Notes under the pieces: model-generated
Told to the model about the DNA's origin: nothing
The model's database searches: none
Seen by the model: only the letters and a program-made list of their open reading frames with translations
Program-made: the position numbers and the translations under genes
NCBI GenBank assembly: GCA_009741485.1
Contig: CM019218.1
Location: 36,394,387-36,458,386, forward strand
Source of the DNA: Malurus cyaneus samueli
Taxonomy: Eukaryota; Chordata; Aves; Passeriformes; Maluridae
DNA length: 64,000 nucleotides
Direction: 5' to 3'
Shown here: positions 54,334 through 64,000 of the stretch, piece after piece
Layout: each line of letters begins with the position of its first letter
Position numbering within the stretch: the stretch's first letter is position 1

Positions 54334-54706
54334 TTAATTACTCACCATAGTTACTGGTAGGCCAGAAGCAGGGGACCCAAATGCTCCAGAGAAAAGGGAT
54401 AAGGTTCCCCACATATGGCTGGCATACAGCAGTCTCCTTTTCAGGTGCGGGGCGGGGGGGGGAAGTGTTGGTATCTCCCTCTGTGGTCCTAGAGCTCTTC
54501 CTTCCCTATCCTTGTCAGCTTCGTCATGTAGGATCTGGTACTCTCTGAGCTGCTCTTGACGAGACTTGGTTATCAGCTTTTGAAGGGCCTGTTGTTCAGT
54601 TTCAACACCAGGTGCATTTTCTTGTGGAAATGGTGTTTTGAAATTTTTTTTTGGTTGCCACATTTGAGGCCCTTTTCAAACCGCTTTATTAGGCCAATGT
54701 AGTGCT
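54334..54706 (-). pseudogene. Unidentified reading frame, possible exon or pseudogene, next to the DDB2 promoter
   Basis: On the minus strand a frame runs from 54663 to a stop at 54334 with coding-like, charged and helical content (ETEQQALQKLITKSRQEQL, then EYQILHDEADKDREG). Upstream, in another frame, sequence from a plausible acceptor (TTAATTTCTAG, 54707-54708) is also open (HYIGLIKRFEKGLKCGNQKK). The two frames meet at a run of nine A (about 54644-54652). One base more or two fewer there would join them. This could be a pseudogene, a real exon with a homopolymer indel in the assembly, or chance. I recognise no family, and no human gene lies here between PACSIN3 and DDB2. Confidence 0.3.
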
Positions 54707-54739
54707 CTAGAAATTAATGAGGCGCGTGTGATGTGAAGT

Positions 54740-55500
54740 GCTGCACCAAATAAACAACAGGCAGACAAAGGCCAGCTCGCAGACGAATCGCGCGTTTCAG
54801 GGCAGCGTGACCCTCACAGCCGCCGCCCGCTCCAGGGGAACCGGAGGTGCTGCTCATGCTGATGGCAGCGGAGGCCAGCAGGGGTAACGGCGGTAGAGGC
54901 AGGCAGGGGCTGGAAAACCACGCCGAGCCCTCCCGGCCTCCCCCTGCCGATGCCGGTGCCCCTCTGCGGCGAAGGGTGGTGCGGACCACCATGGCCGGCG
55001 AGCTCGGTGCCGCTCCGTGGGGCCGGGCCGGAGCCGCTGGCCCCCCGTTCCCGCCCCGGTTATGAAACCGCGGGGGAGGGGCCAGTGCCGCCCGCCGGCC
55101 GCGGCAGAGCCGGGGAAGCCGAGGCCTCCGGAGCGCAGGTGAGAGCAGGGTGGCCCTTCCGCCCTGGCCGCGGGGGCCCCGGGCTGGGGGTTGGGGGGCG
55201 GCCCCCCGGGACCGGGCGAAGCCTGGAGGAGTCGGGTGAGGTGCGCTGCCTGGGGAAAAGCCTGCGCGGTGCCCGCCGAGCTGTGTTTAACGCGGGCAGA
55301 TAGCCGTGGCAGCCATGCAGGAATTCTAAATAAGCTCAACGTGAGCACAGTGTTAGCCTGGGGATGCGCTGCGGACAGGATCTTCAGCTGCGAATGGCGT
55401 GTGACGCACCGCCCGCCGGCTGCAGAGAGGGCCGTGGGAGGCCCACGCTTTTCTTCGGGGCCTGGTGGCATCGTGACCGTCATAACACCGGCCAGGAGTG
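54740..55500 (+). promoter_or_regulatory. DDB2: CpG-island promoter and non-coding exon 1 of DDB2
   Basis: A CpG-rich block ends with a good donor GCGCAG|GTGAGA (exon end 55138) on the + strand. It is followed by the first intron (55139-56049) and an exon carrying the start codon, so exon 1 is non-coding. A short upstream frame (ATGGCC at 54990 to a stop at 55063-55065) would be a uORF only if transcription starts above 54990. The island could also serve the minus-strand frame at 54.3-54.7 kb. Confidence 0.65.
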
Positions 55501-56061
55501 GCTGAATCCCACCGTCAGTCAGAGGAGTAGTTCAGGTGTGGTTGCCAGGCGGTGCAGTAGCCCAATCCAAATACCAGATAGTGGTTGTGAGGAAAACTGG
55601 CCATTGTGCAGGAAGTGTCTTCTGAATCCATTTGTTGCAAGACCAGTCAGCCATGGCCATCCTCATCAAAACTCTGACCTTTCACTTAGCTGAATTTAAA
55701 GAGCGCAGTGTGAGCTACCAGAGAAAGTTACGGTATTACGAAGTTTCACAGGTGTACTTTATGCAGATATATGTATTTCAGGCTTAAACGTCTGGTAGAG
55801 GCAAATCTGTCAAAAACATATTCTAATGCTTTAGGATACATTAATTGTTATGTGTGAAGAAAGAATATTTTATTGAACCTGTTCCTCTCTTCAGCAGAGA
55901 ATAACAAAAGTCAGTGTCATGCAAATGAAAGGATACAGGTCTAATCACTACCTTCAGACTACTGGGATATGTTTCATTCCACTTTTCCTCTCTGTCCTCT
56001 GGCTAAAGGTGTATGACAGTCGTACCTTCCATGCTTTGTTTGATTTCAGTGGTCAGACAGA

Positions 56062-59000
56062 ATGGCTCCAGTGAACCAGCCAAAGGACAAGAAGCGTGAG
56101 AGGGCATGTCAGCATTGGCCGGAAGAGGCAAAATCAGCTGGGAAGAGGAAACGGGACTATGAGGAACGAGGGAATGAGAAACAAGAGAAGAGATTGTTTG
56201 TGAAAAAAACATCTAAACCTCCAGGGAAAACTGGTAACATTTCCTCAAATCCTTACTCTTTCTCCCTACCAGATTTAGTGTAAATGACAGGCATTGACTA
56301 GTTGAAGAGGGAAAATGCCAAGAGGCATGTTCAGACATGGGCGTTCAGATGGGGTTAGATGTTGAAGTAATAGGCAGACTTGTATTGGGGTAGTACATCC
56401 TCCAAGTTTCCATCTAGTGAGTGTGTGTGCGTGCATGCATGTTTAATTTTTGGACTCCATATCCCTTGGTAAGAGGCCGAAGCAGTAAGGATGCTGTTAC
56501 AGCTCATTTGAGGGTGGTTTTGTGGAATTCCTGTATTACCAGATCTTTGCTTTAGTGTAGCATAAAGCAATTAGTGTAGCATTACCAATATTGGTAATGC
56601 ATTATCTCTCATGCAGTTCCAAATGCAGTTGGTAGTCATAATGTTGGTGTCCTGAAACATCCAATCTAAACTGGTATTTCCACCCAATTCTTTGAAAGTT
56701 CTAACTTTTGTTGCAGTAACTGGGAATACTTTGTACCTCTGTTCAGATTAGAATGGGCAGAATTTCCTCAAATTACTTCTCGTGCATTTTTTTCTTTAGT
56801 GTGTAACTTGGGTAAAAAAAAAGTCTTAAAGATTTTTGATGTAATGTATTTGTAATTTCAAATATAATGGAAAGTTTAATGCTTTGCATTATCAAAGAAG
56901 TTGTCTAGACTTTACCTACAGCAAGTTTATAGAATCATTTAGGTTGGAAGAGATCTTTAAAATCATGGAGTCCAGTTGTTAACCCAGCACTGTCAAGTCC
57001 ACCATTAAACCATGTATCTGTGTGCCAGATCTACACATCTTTGAAATATTTTTAGGGATGGGGACTCATCCACTTCTCTGAGCAGCCTGTTCCAATGCCT
57101 GACAACTCCTTCAGTGAAGAAATTTTTCATAGTAGCCAATCTAAACGTCTCCTGGTGCAACTAGAGATCCTTTCCTCCTTCCTATCACTCGTTGGAGGAA
57201 GAGGCCGACCCCTCTCTTCCTACAGCCTCCTTTCAGGTAGTTGTAGAGAGTGATATGGTCTCCCCTCAGCCTCCTTTTCTCAGATAAAACCTTTCATTCT
57301 GTTAGTGATTTATCTTCACTGGCGTTGCGGCCTTGTGTGAAGATACTACGTATTTTCTGTACAGTTTTGGCCTAAGGATCCAGAAATTACTGAAGTTTTC
57401 AACAGTCAAAGAAACAGGAGTTCCATGATTTTGCACATTTCCATTGTGTCATCTAAAGTCCAAACCTGGAGAAATTAGCAGTGTGAACTGTGACTGTGGA
57501 GGCAAAATGCTCTGTTTGAAAGGAGTTCTGTGTGTAATTGTACATAGTTAAAAACATCTTCTGTAGTTAATTTAGCTACATGATTTTATTGTAACTTCGT
57601 GGCCTGATCATCATATTTGGTAAGCATCTACCATTCCTGTAAGATACTTTGGAAAAATGAGACCAATCGCATTTTTCCCTTAACCTTTTCTTAAAAAGAT
57701 GAAGACCTTTATATTTGAGCTTGTCCATTGTGTGTTCCAGTTTGAATGTGTTTGGAAATTTTTTTTTCTACTAATCTATATAGTACAGTTTCTATTTCTT
57801 ACAATTAAACCACCTTTTAAAATGATTTCATTCTGCTGATTCTAAAAAGGTCCCCAGTTTTGTTCCTTAATAAATAATCCTTCACTGTAAAATGGAATCT
57901 GAAAAAAATACCTCAATTGCTGTCACCTCTGAAGAAGGAACTGTGGATTCTAATTCTTCAGTGAAAAAAGGGCATTAAAATATAGATAGATTTGTAGCTA
58001 TTTCAACAGTTGTGACAAGTGTTCACACTATATTGGCACGTGAACAAAGAAATTTAGGTAAACACCTGTGCATTTCTCCAGCATTGCATTAAAGAAAGAT
58101 TTAATTTAGATTATAATCATGTAGAATGATCCATGTGTTTTCAGTCTTCTGTTTCTGAGTTTTTTTTTAAATAAATGTCCTTAGATGAAAATAGCATTTA
58201 TTTTTCTTAAGAAATGCATTTGACATTTAGATCCCCTGGGGTGTTACAGACCATTGGTGTGGGGATGATTAGATCACAGACATGGGACTGAACAGATCTA
58301 GTTTTTACGTAAAGGTCCCTGAAGATAAAAACTTGGAACATGAACAAAATGTAGAAACAAGCTGTGCTCTCAGCAAAAACCACTCTGAACAGAAAGGTTT
58401 TCAGGCAGTGAGGCGTCAGCAAGTCTATTATCAAAAACAAACTGGCAGCGCTGTGGGCAGACTATGGGCTACGGCATGAGCAGGCAGAAAATTCTCATTC
58501 GCAGGCAGGCATTTCAGGAACTGTGTGGGAGCTCATGTTGCCATACTTGGGAAATTTTCAGGTGTTCCTGCTGATCACACATTTGACCTTTCTTTGCTGT
58601 ATGCAGGGGCTTATCACCTCCCATGTCATATTTCCAAGTTGCTAGGGCTTTGGAGAGCAGCACTGTGTTTTGGGTATGAGACATTCAAATTGTATGCTGT
58701 CCAAGAGATGTGCCATCCACCTGTGGCATTGCTTTAGTCCTTTCCTGTTGTCTTTGATAAATCTTTGGCGAAGAGAAGGAAGGTTTAACAAGAGGAAGTG
58801 TACACAAAGCTCTGGTGCGCTGTGGGATGCACTGGACTCCGTAATTGCAGAAGCTGCTGCACCTTAGATATGTTAGAATTATTTAGAGGCTTTTATCTTG
58901 TGGCTGAAGCTTTTCATGGATGTAATAGCAAATGGAGATGTCTTCCTATATTGTTTAGTGAATGAGCATGCCAGGTGTTGCCAATCAGTAAGTTTTACTC

Positions 59001-62000
59001 TTTTCCTCACTGGCAGGTTGGAGTGGAGGTGGGTTTGTGATGAAAAACAAGAGAGTCCTTTCCTCTAAGCTGGAGAAGCGGTGCAGCATTGTTCATTATG
59101 TCTACCAGAAAATGCTGGGAGGCTCCATTCAGGCACAGCTCAGGCAGGTGAGGAGTGTCTCCTTTAGGACCTATTGGACATCTCAGCTCCCTACATAAAA
59201 AGTTTTCAACACAAGCAGAGGAACTTTAGAGGGGCCTGAAGTTCCCCATGTACACAGTTTATGGCTCCAAGTCTGGTGCACCCTTATGTTTCTTTATCCC
59301 TTATGTTAAATTCAAGAGCTGAGATGGCTTTCTCCTTTGGTTGACCCAGCCCTGTCAATTTTTGTCCTCTGTTAATTCTGTACTTCCTTGAATCATATTT
59401 TAACTTGCCTACTCTACCAGTTTAGTTATTGCACAGTGGTAATTTTACATGCTGATCTGACTTTTTTGATCCTGTTCTTGTATCTACTCTGCTGACCTTG
59501 TCAGGTTAAGTGTCAATTTTATTCCTCTTCACAGACATAGCCATCAAGTCCATAATGTTTTACTGTTTTGCATATCCGTACACCTTTAATTTGAAAACTA
59601 ATTTTTTGTAGTATCCATAGGTGGGAAGCACCTGGGTGAGCTTTGTTGTTTAGAATTTTGTGGGAACCCACTGATAGTAATGACAAATAGAAATTGTTAG
59701 CATTCCTCCTTCAGAGGATCTCAGGGATGCTTGCAAAAGTCATAATTCTCTTTACCTTTTTAACAGAGACTGCAGCTGGCTTTTCTGCATTCTCTTTCCT
59801 CATTCTGCCTCTTTCGAAGAGCAAGTCCTTTTGACAGGAGAGTGACATGCCTGGAATGGCACCCAACACACCCCAGTACAGTAGCTGTTGGTTCCAAAGG
59901 TGGAGACATCATCCTTTGGGACTGTGAAGTACTTGCTAAAACCTGCTTCATAAAGGGGGTAAGCATCTGCATGTGAGGAATGGGTGGGAGGGAAAACTGG
60001 AGCACTATGAAATACTGCACATAAAAACTGAGGTTGTGAGAAGTACATAAGGGTCTCAGGTTTCAGAGTAGTCGGTTATGGCGTGGGACTGAGATGCAAC
60101 AGCATGTCTGTTCCCAAATCCCAGACTGTTGTAGCACTGGGGAGAACTGAGGCATGGTGATTAAGTTCATAATGAAACAGTACTTGCTGTGTGCTCAGTG
60201 GAAAAAGAAAAGGAATGCCAGAAACAAGTAGGCACAGAGGGTCTGTCTGGTTCAAGTCTCAATCTTTCTCTGCTCACCTTTTATTGTGCCAGATGAAGAA
60301 TTCTTTGGGAAAAAAACAAGGTTCCTTTATCTCATGTGAGAAATAAAGGTAGAATGAATAGTTTGTACTTCTGGCATACCCCCCTCATTGCTGTATTCAG
60401 CCATTCCCATTGCAACAGGGGTTCAAAGACTATGTAACTTTTATCACCTTTCTAAATTAAGATAGATATATATTGAGAGGTCCATCCTCCAGAAATTCCA
60501 GAGTCACCTTTCTCTTTCTGTGAATGTGTGGTGCGAGATAACAAGGGAATACCTTGTCTGGGGACTGAAGGAGTTGCAGATTTGTCTTCCGGGAGGGCAC
60601 CTCGTGGTTTAGACAGCCATCCTGTGTGAGACATGATTGTCTTCCCTGCTTAGAGTACTGTGGTGTGTTTCACTGTTAATGTTGAAGACATAGCAGTGAC
60701 TGCAGACTTACAGAGCACACTTTTCTCCTTCCCCATCACTCAGTGGATTTTTCTTTTGTTCATCCCCTTCCTTGTAGATGGGAGCTGGAGGGGCCATCAC
60801 AGCAATGAAGTTTAACCCTTTTAACCCTAGCCAGCTGTACACTGCGTCAGTTGCCGGCACTACCACCCTGCAGGATTTTAATGGCCATACTGTCCGGGTC
60901 TTCACCAGCACCGAGGACTGGGAGTAAGAATACAGTAATGCTTTTGGGCCTCTGTGTCCTGCTGGCAGAAGCACTACAGAGAGCAAGAGAAAGAGAGATA
61001 TGTTTGTCTCTAATACGTGAGAGCTGGGCTTCCTCTTCTCCACATACATGTCCTTTATCTGAATTTCAGGGAGGCTCATTCTTTTTATTTTCCCCTGAAA
61101 TGGGGCAGTGAGTAGGAAAGAGATTTTCACTAATGGGGAGGGCCTCTTTGGTGCTGCTTATTTCCTGTTGTACATGAGAGAATGGGGGTCCAATGGATTT
61201 CCTCAGCTGTACATTCCTAACACATCACAAAGCTCTATGTCCTGGGGATCTTCTAACCTCTTCACCTGCTAGCAATGCTCCTTGTTGCCAGATGGTTTTT
61301 ACAGTACAATTCATGGTTCCCTCTGTGCTTCTTCACAAATGCCACTGACTTGAAGCAGTGCATGCCATTAGGGTCATGCCAATTCATCCCACTGAGCTTC
61401 TGGTGCTTATCTAAAATACCAGAATTAAGAGTCTGGGTTCCTTCAGTAGTTAGTAAAAAGAGGACATGAATTGCTAGAAGCAGCTCTCAGAATTACCTTC
61501 TCAAGACTGTTGGGTTTTCTGTGGACTCATGACAAAGCCTGAGCACTTCAATTAGTTACTTCAGTTCTGTAATTGAAGGTAAGTGAGAGAATTGGAGTTA
61601 GCTTCCACTTTACTTTTCCGCGCCTAATTGTCTCTGCGTGGCAGCTTTCATGGTTGCTTTTCATTTTGGCTGTTCACTTGCAACCTTGTAATAGGGCAGA
61701 AGGTGAACTTAAGTCATGCTGGGATAACTGGTCAGGTGAGAAAGGAGAGATGAACTGGGTCCTGAGACATGAGGATCTTGTATCCCAGTGGGATGCCTGT
61801 CACAACAAGGATGCCTGGATTTGAAAGGGCATGCTGTCCTCCTTCTATTGCTGTGAGGACAGGCAGGCTCTATGGGCAGGCATTTTTTTATCTTCGTTGG
61901 CCTCTTGAAACCTAGTATTTACAGTGAGACTTTACCAAGTAGTTGTTCTGTAAGCAGCAGATGGGGTGCCCTTGAGTACCAAAGAGTTTGGGGACTCCTC

Positions 62001-63954
62001 GCTAGCTCTCTTTTTTTCTGTCTTTGTGCAGGGTTGACACTTTTCCTTGGGAGACAGGCTGGTGGAAAACAACAATAACAATAATAACAATACAACATAA
62101 TGTAGAACATAAGATTCCTGTGCCACAGGGTTAGCAGTAAGATTTGCACCTGGCTTCTGCTTGGTGGTTCCTTGAGAAAGACCAGATACAGCACTGGAAG
62201 CAGCCTGTAAGGAGCTAGTGAATTAAGTCTCTGTAAGAAAAGCTTGGTGCTGGATTATGATGAGATTCTTGTAGTTTACACATGGAATGGTGCTCATTTT
62301 GCTTATGATCTCCTAAGCATGGTGTGAGCCAGGTGGTTCACTGCAGATTAGTCCTACTTCCAGAGAAGAAGCAGCACTGCTTGCTGCTAATGAATTTTGC
62401 AGGCCAAAGTGGTGAGGGTGAACTTGAAGGCTCAGAATGTATGTGCTCAGATTTGAAACAGGATAGAAAAGAAATCTTGTGTATGTACCAGAAAGCAGTG
62501 CTTTCTGCCAGAAAGCAGTGCTTGTACCTAGGGAAACTGGCAGGGTGTTCCAGGACGTGACCTGTGAATTAAGATTTTGACTTCTGCTCTAACCTTGATG
62601 TCTCTTGGCTTTGTGTGTATTTCAGAAAGGGCCAGGAGATTCTCTCGGTGACATCAAATTCAGTCCTTATGAGGCAGAGAAGCTTTATGTGGCATCAGGT
62701 GATGGCACCCTAAGTCTGCAGGATCTTGAGGGCAGAGCCATGCAGGTGATCTCTCATGCCCTGGACTGTGGCCATGAGCATCATAATGTTTGGTGAGAAA
62801 AGGGCACTGCAAAGTTAATTTTCTGTTCCTTGGGGTTAATGCTGCGCTGCATGTTTAGATGTGTAACATTTTCATCTCTGCCAGTGTTTGGAGACTCTTG
62901 GTATGAATAGGTTCCATGAGAGAGTTTGGAGACAGGGTCCTGGTTGCTAGGCAGCTACAGGGCACCTAGGCTTTTACAGTAGCTGAGCATGCTGTCTGCA
63001 TCTTCCTGTGTTGCTTTCTGGTGATGCCATCTCCTATCTTGCAGATACTGACAGCTTTTCACTTCATGCAGTGTGAGGTGAGACGAGCAGGGTAACTTCC
63101 CCCTTTTCATTGTTATCAGTGGTCTGTTTTATCTGTAGCAGCTCAGGTGGCACAAGGAAAGCTACACAGCATTCCTGTACAATCCGAGCTTAAGGTCATT
63201 GAGTTTACCCGGTGGCCCTTCTGCAGACTTCAGGCTCACCTTGTTAATTTCCATGGCCTTGAATTCTAAGAATAATTTATCTTGCAAGTGGAGCTTTTGT
63301 AACAAGTTCCCAAAGGACCTCAGTTTTATTCTCACTGCCTTTCTCCTCCCAGGAGAGCTGGCATTAAGGTGTATGTCTTTATCAGATAAGTTTCTACTCA
63401 GTTTTGTTTCCTGGAGCATGAAGTTGAGAGAGTTTGATGTACAACTTTTCAGTCCAAAGCTTTTGTCTTTACTGCTTCTTCAGTGTTTTGTGGAAGATAT
63501 AACTTTAATGCTTCACATTGGTTGATGTCCCAAGGATATTCTGATTTTTCCCAAGGCATGTTCATATGCTGGCACCAAGTAGTTCTTCAGCCTCTGTTAC
63601 GTTTTACTGTTGCAATTTGTTACATTCCATCTAATAAGCACTTTCCAAATGACTCCGAAGTCATTTCACATTTAGTCACCAACAGAAAGCATTCCTGATA
63701 AGCTGTCCTTCTGATACTCAGGCCCACACCATCAGACAGGAGATTGCAGTTACAATCTGTTGCAGTCTCCCTTGTCAGGGACATGATATGAACCAGAACT
63801 CCACAGCCTTCAGTTTTCTGTAGGAAGAACGCTGATTTGTGTCTTTCCCTCTAGTTGCTGGTACTGCAGTGTGGATGTTTCTGCAAACTGCCGTGCAGTG
63901 GTGACAGGTGATAATGTCGGCAATGTGGTCCTGCTCAGCACTTCTGGTGAAGAG
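56062..63954 (+). CDS. DDB2: DDB2 (UV-damaged DNA-binding protein 2), 5' six coding exons, incomplete
   Basis: DDB2 is the lesion-binding WD40 subunit of UV-DDB. With DDB1-CUL4-RBX1 it recognises UV photoproducts and starts global-genome nucleotide excision repair in the nucleus. Coding exons: 56062-56233 (acceptor 56048-56049, Kozak-like ACAGAATGG), 59017-59147, 59767-59958, then 60778-60923 or 62626-62792, then 63855-63954. The first exon encodes a basic, nuclear-type N-terminus ([17 protein letters not shown]). The next two give the DDB1-binding helices ([24 protein letters not shown]) and the first blade ([32 protein letters not shown]). The last visible exon has [20 protein letters not shown], typical of DDB2. 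The DNA-probing hairpin and C-terminal blades lie beyond the window. Human DDB2 is 427 aa; the N-terminus here is poorly conserved. Confidence 0.95.
56234..59016 (+). other. DDB2 intron after the first coding exon
   Basis: This is a 2.8 kb intron with the CR1 fragment at 56.9-57.3 kb and otherwise unremarkable AT-rich DNA. No further exon is recognised. The introns 59148-59766, 59959-60777, 60924-62625 and 62793-63854 also hold no other gene; a 21-bp two-copy repeat of CCAGAAAGCAGTGCTT lies near 62490-62525. Confidence 0.55.
56930..57296 (-). repeat. CR1 LINE 3'-end fragment (minus orientation)
   Basis: On + it begins TAGAATCATTTAGGTTGGAA and passes through GAGCAGCCTGTTCCAATGCC and CTATCACTCGTTGG. 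It ends near GTCTCCCCTCAGCCTCC, the normal order of reversed CR1. It lies inside a DDB2 intron. Confidence 0.9.
60778..60923 (+). CDS. DDB2: DDB2 WD40-blade exon, copy A (canonical-looking)
   Basis: This is a 146-nt exon after a pyrimidine-rich CCTTCCTTGTAG acceptor, starting in phase 0 and ending in phase 2 at GGA|GTAAGA. It encodes [20 protein letters not shown], then [16 protein letters not shown] and TSTEDW. This is the form closest to human and fish DDB2 (KFNP...LQDF.G...RVF). Joined to the exon at 63855 it gives a D codon and continues CWYCSVDV. Confidence 0.9.
62626..62792 (+). CDS. DDB2: DDB2 WD40-blade exon, copy B (diverged tandem duplicate)
   Basis: This is a 167-nt stretch with a good acceptor (GTGTGTATTTCAG) and donor (TTTG|GTGAGA), phase 0 to phase 2 like copy A. 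It encodes [20 protein letters not shown], then [20 protein letters not shown] and a longer tail CGHEHHNV. Gapless comparison with copy A gives about 16 identities in 42 residues, including KF.P, LY.AS, GT, LQD and G. If both copies were included in one mRNA the frame would shift and meet TAA near 62711; skipping both also shifts the frame. It is therefore probably a mutually exclusive alternative exon, or a decaying duplicate that is still open. Confidence 0.75.
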
Positions 63955-64000
63955 GTTTGTATGGCTCCATGTAGCATCTCGTCCATGGCAATCTTCATTG

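Noticed and set aside
54441..54706. A single continuous 87-residue exon on the minus strand ending in PPPPRT
   Set aside because: Recounting the nine-A and nine-C runs shows the upstream and downstream frames differ, so the continuous version does not exist in this sequence; only the two abutting frames are reported.
60060..60180. Stretch GTTATGGCGTGGGACTGAGA, suggestive of a tRNA A-box/MIR-type SINE
   Set aside because: No matching B-box at the right spacing and no tail, so it cannot be supported.

Overview
The window is nuclear DNA of a vertebrate, almost certainly a bird. The coding genes are split by short GT-AG introns. The interspersed repeats are CR1 LINE fragments plus one solo LTR of a type common in neoavian (including songbird) genomes. 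Three promoters sit in CpG-rich islands. The gene order CSTPP1 (C11orf49) - ARFGAP2 - PACSIN3 - DDB2 is the same as on human chromosome 11p11.2, so this is an ordinary conserved-synteny block rather than an accessory region.

Layout. Positions 1-8345 hold the last four coding exons and the 3'UTR of CSTPP1 on the + strand. Positions 9604-18491 hold all 16 coding exons of ARFGAP2 on the - strand, with its CpG-island promoter at about 17.95-18.85 kb. From 18.85 to 29.5 kb is intergenic DNA with a CR1 fragment, a solo LTR and small repeats. Positions 29724-37338 hold all nine coding exons of PACSIN3 on the - strand. A 13.8 kb 5' intron (37351-51142) leads back to its CpG-island promoter at 50.25-51.65 kb. 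From 51.65 to 54.7 kb is intergenic DNA with a CR1 fragment and an unidentified minus-strand reading frame. From 55.05 kb to the window end is DDB2 on the + strand, incomplete because its 3' exons lie beyond 64,000.

The genes share a neighbourhood, not a pathway. CSTPP1 is a centriolar-satellite tubulin polyglutamylation factor, ARFGAP2 an Arf1 GTPase-activating protein of COPI transport, PACSIN3 an F-BAR/SH3 endocytic adaptor, and DDB2 the UV-damage sensor of the CUL4-DDB1 ligase. Exon coordinates were read by eye from splice signals, reading phase and similarity to the known families. For ARFGAP2 and PACSIN3 the phases close exactly, giving proteins of 524 and 437 residues.

The most interesting observation is in DDB2. 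The exon for one WD40 blade (60778-60923) is followed by a diverged second copy (62626-62792) with the same 0/2 phase. Exactly one of the two must be spliced in to keep the frame, which is the signature of mutually exclusive exons and would yield two forms of the DNA-damage-binding propeller.
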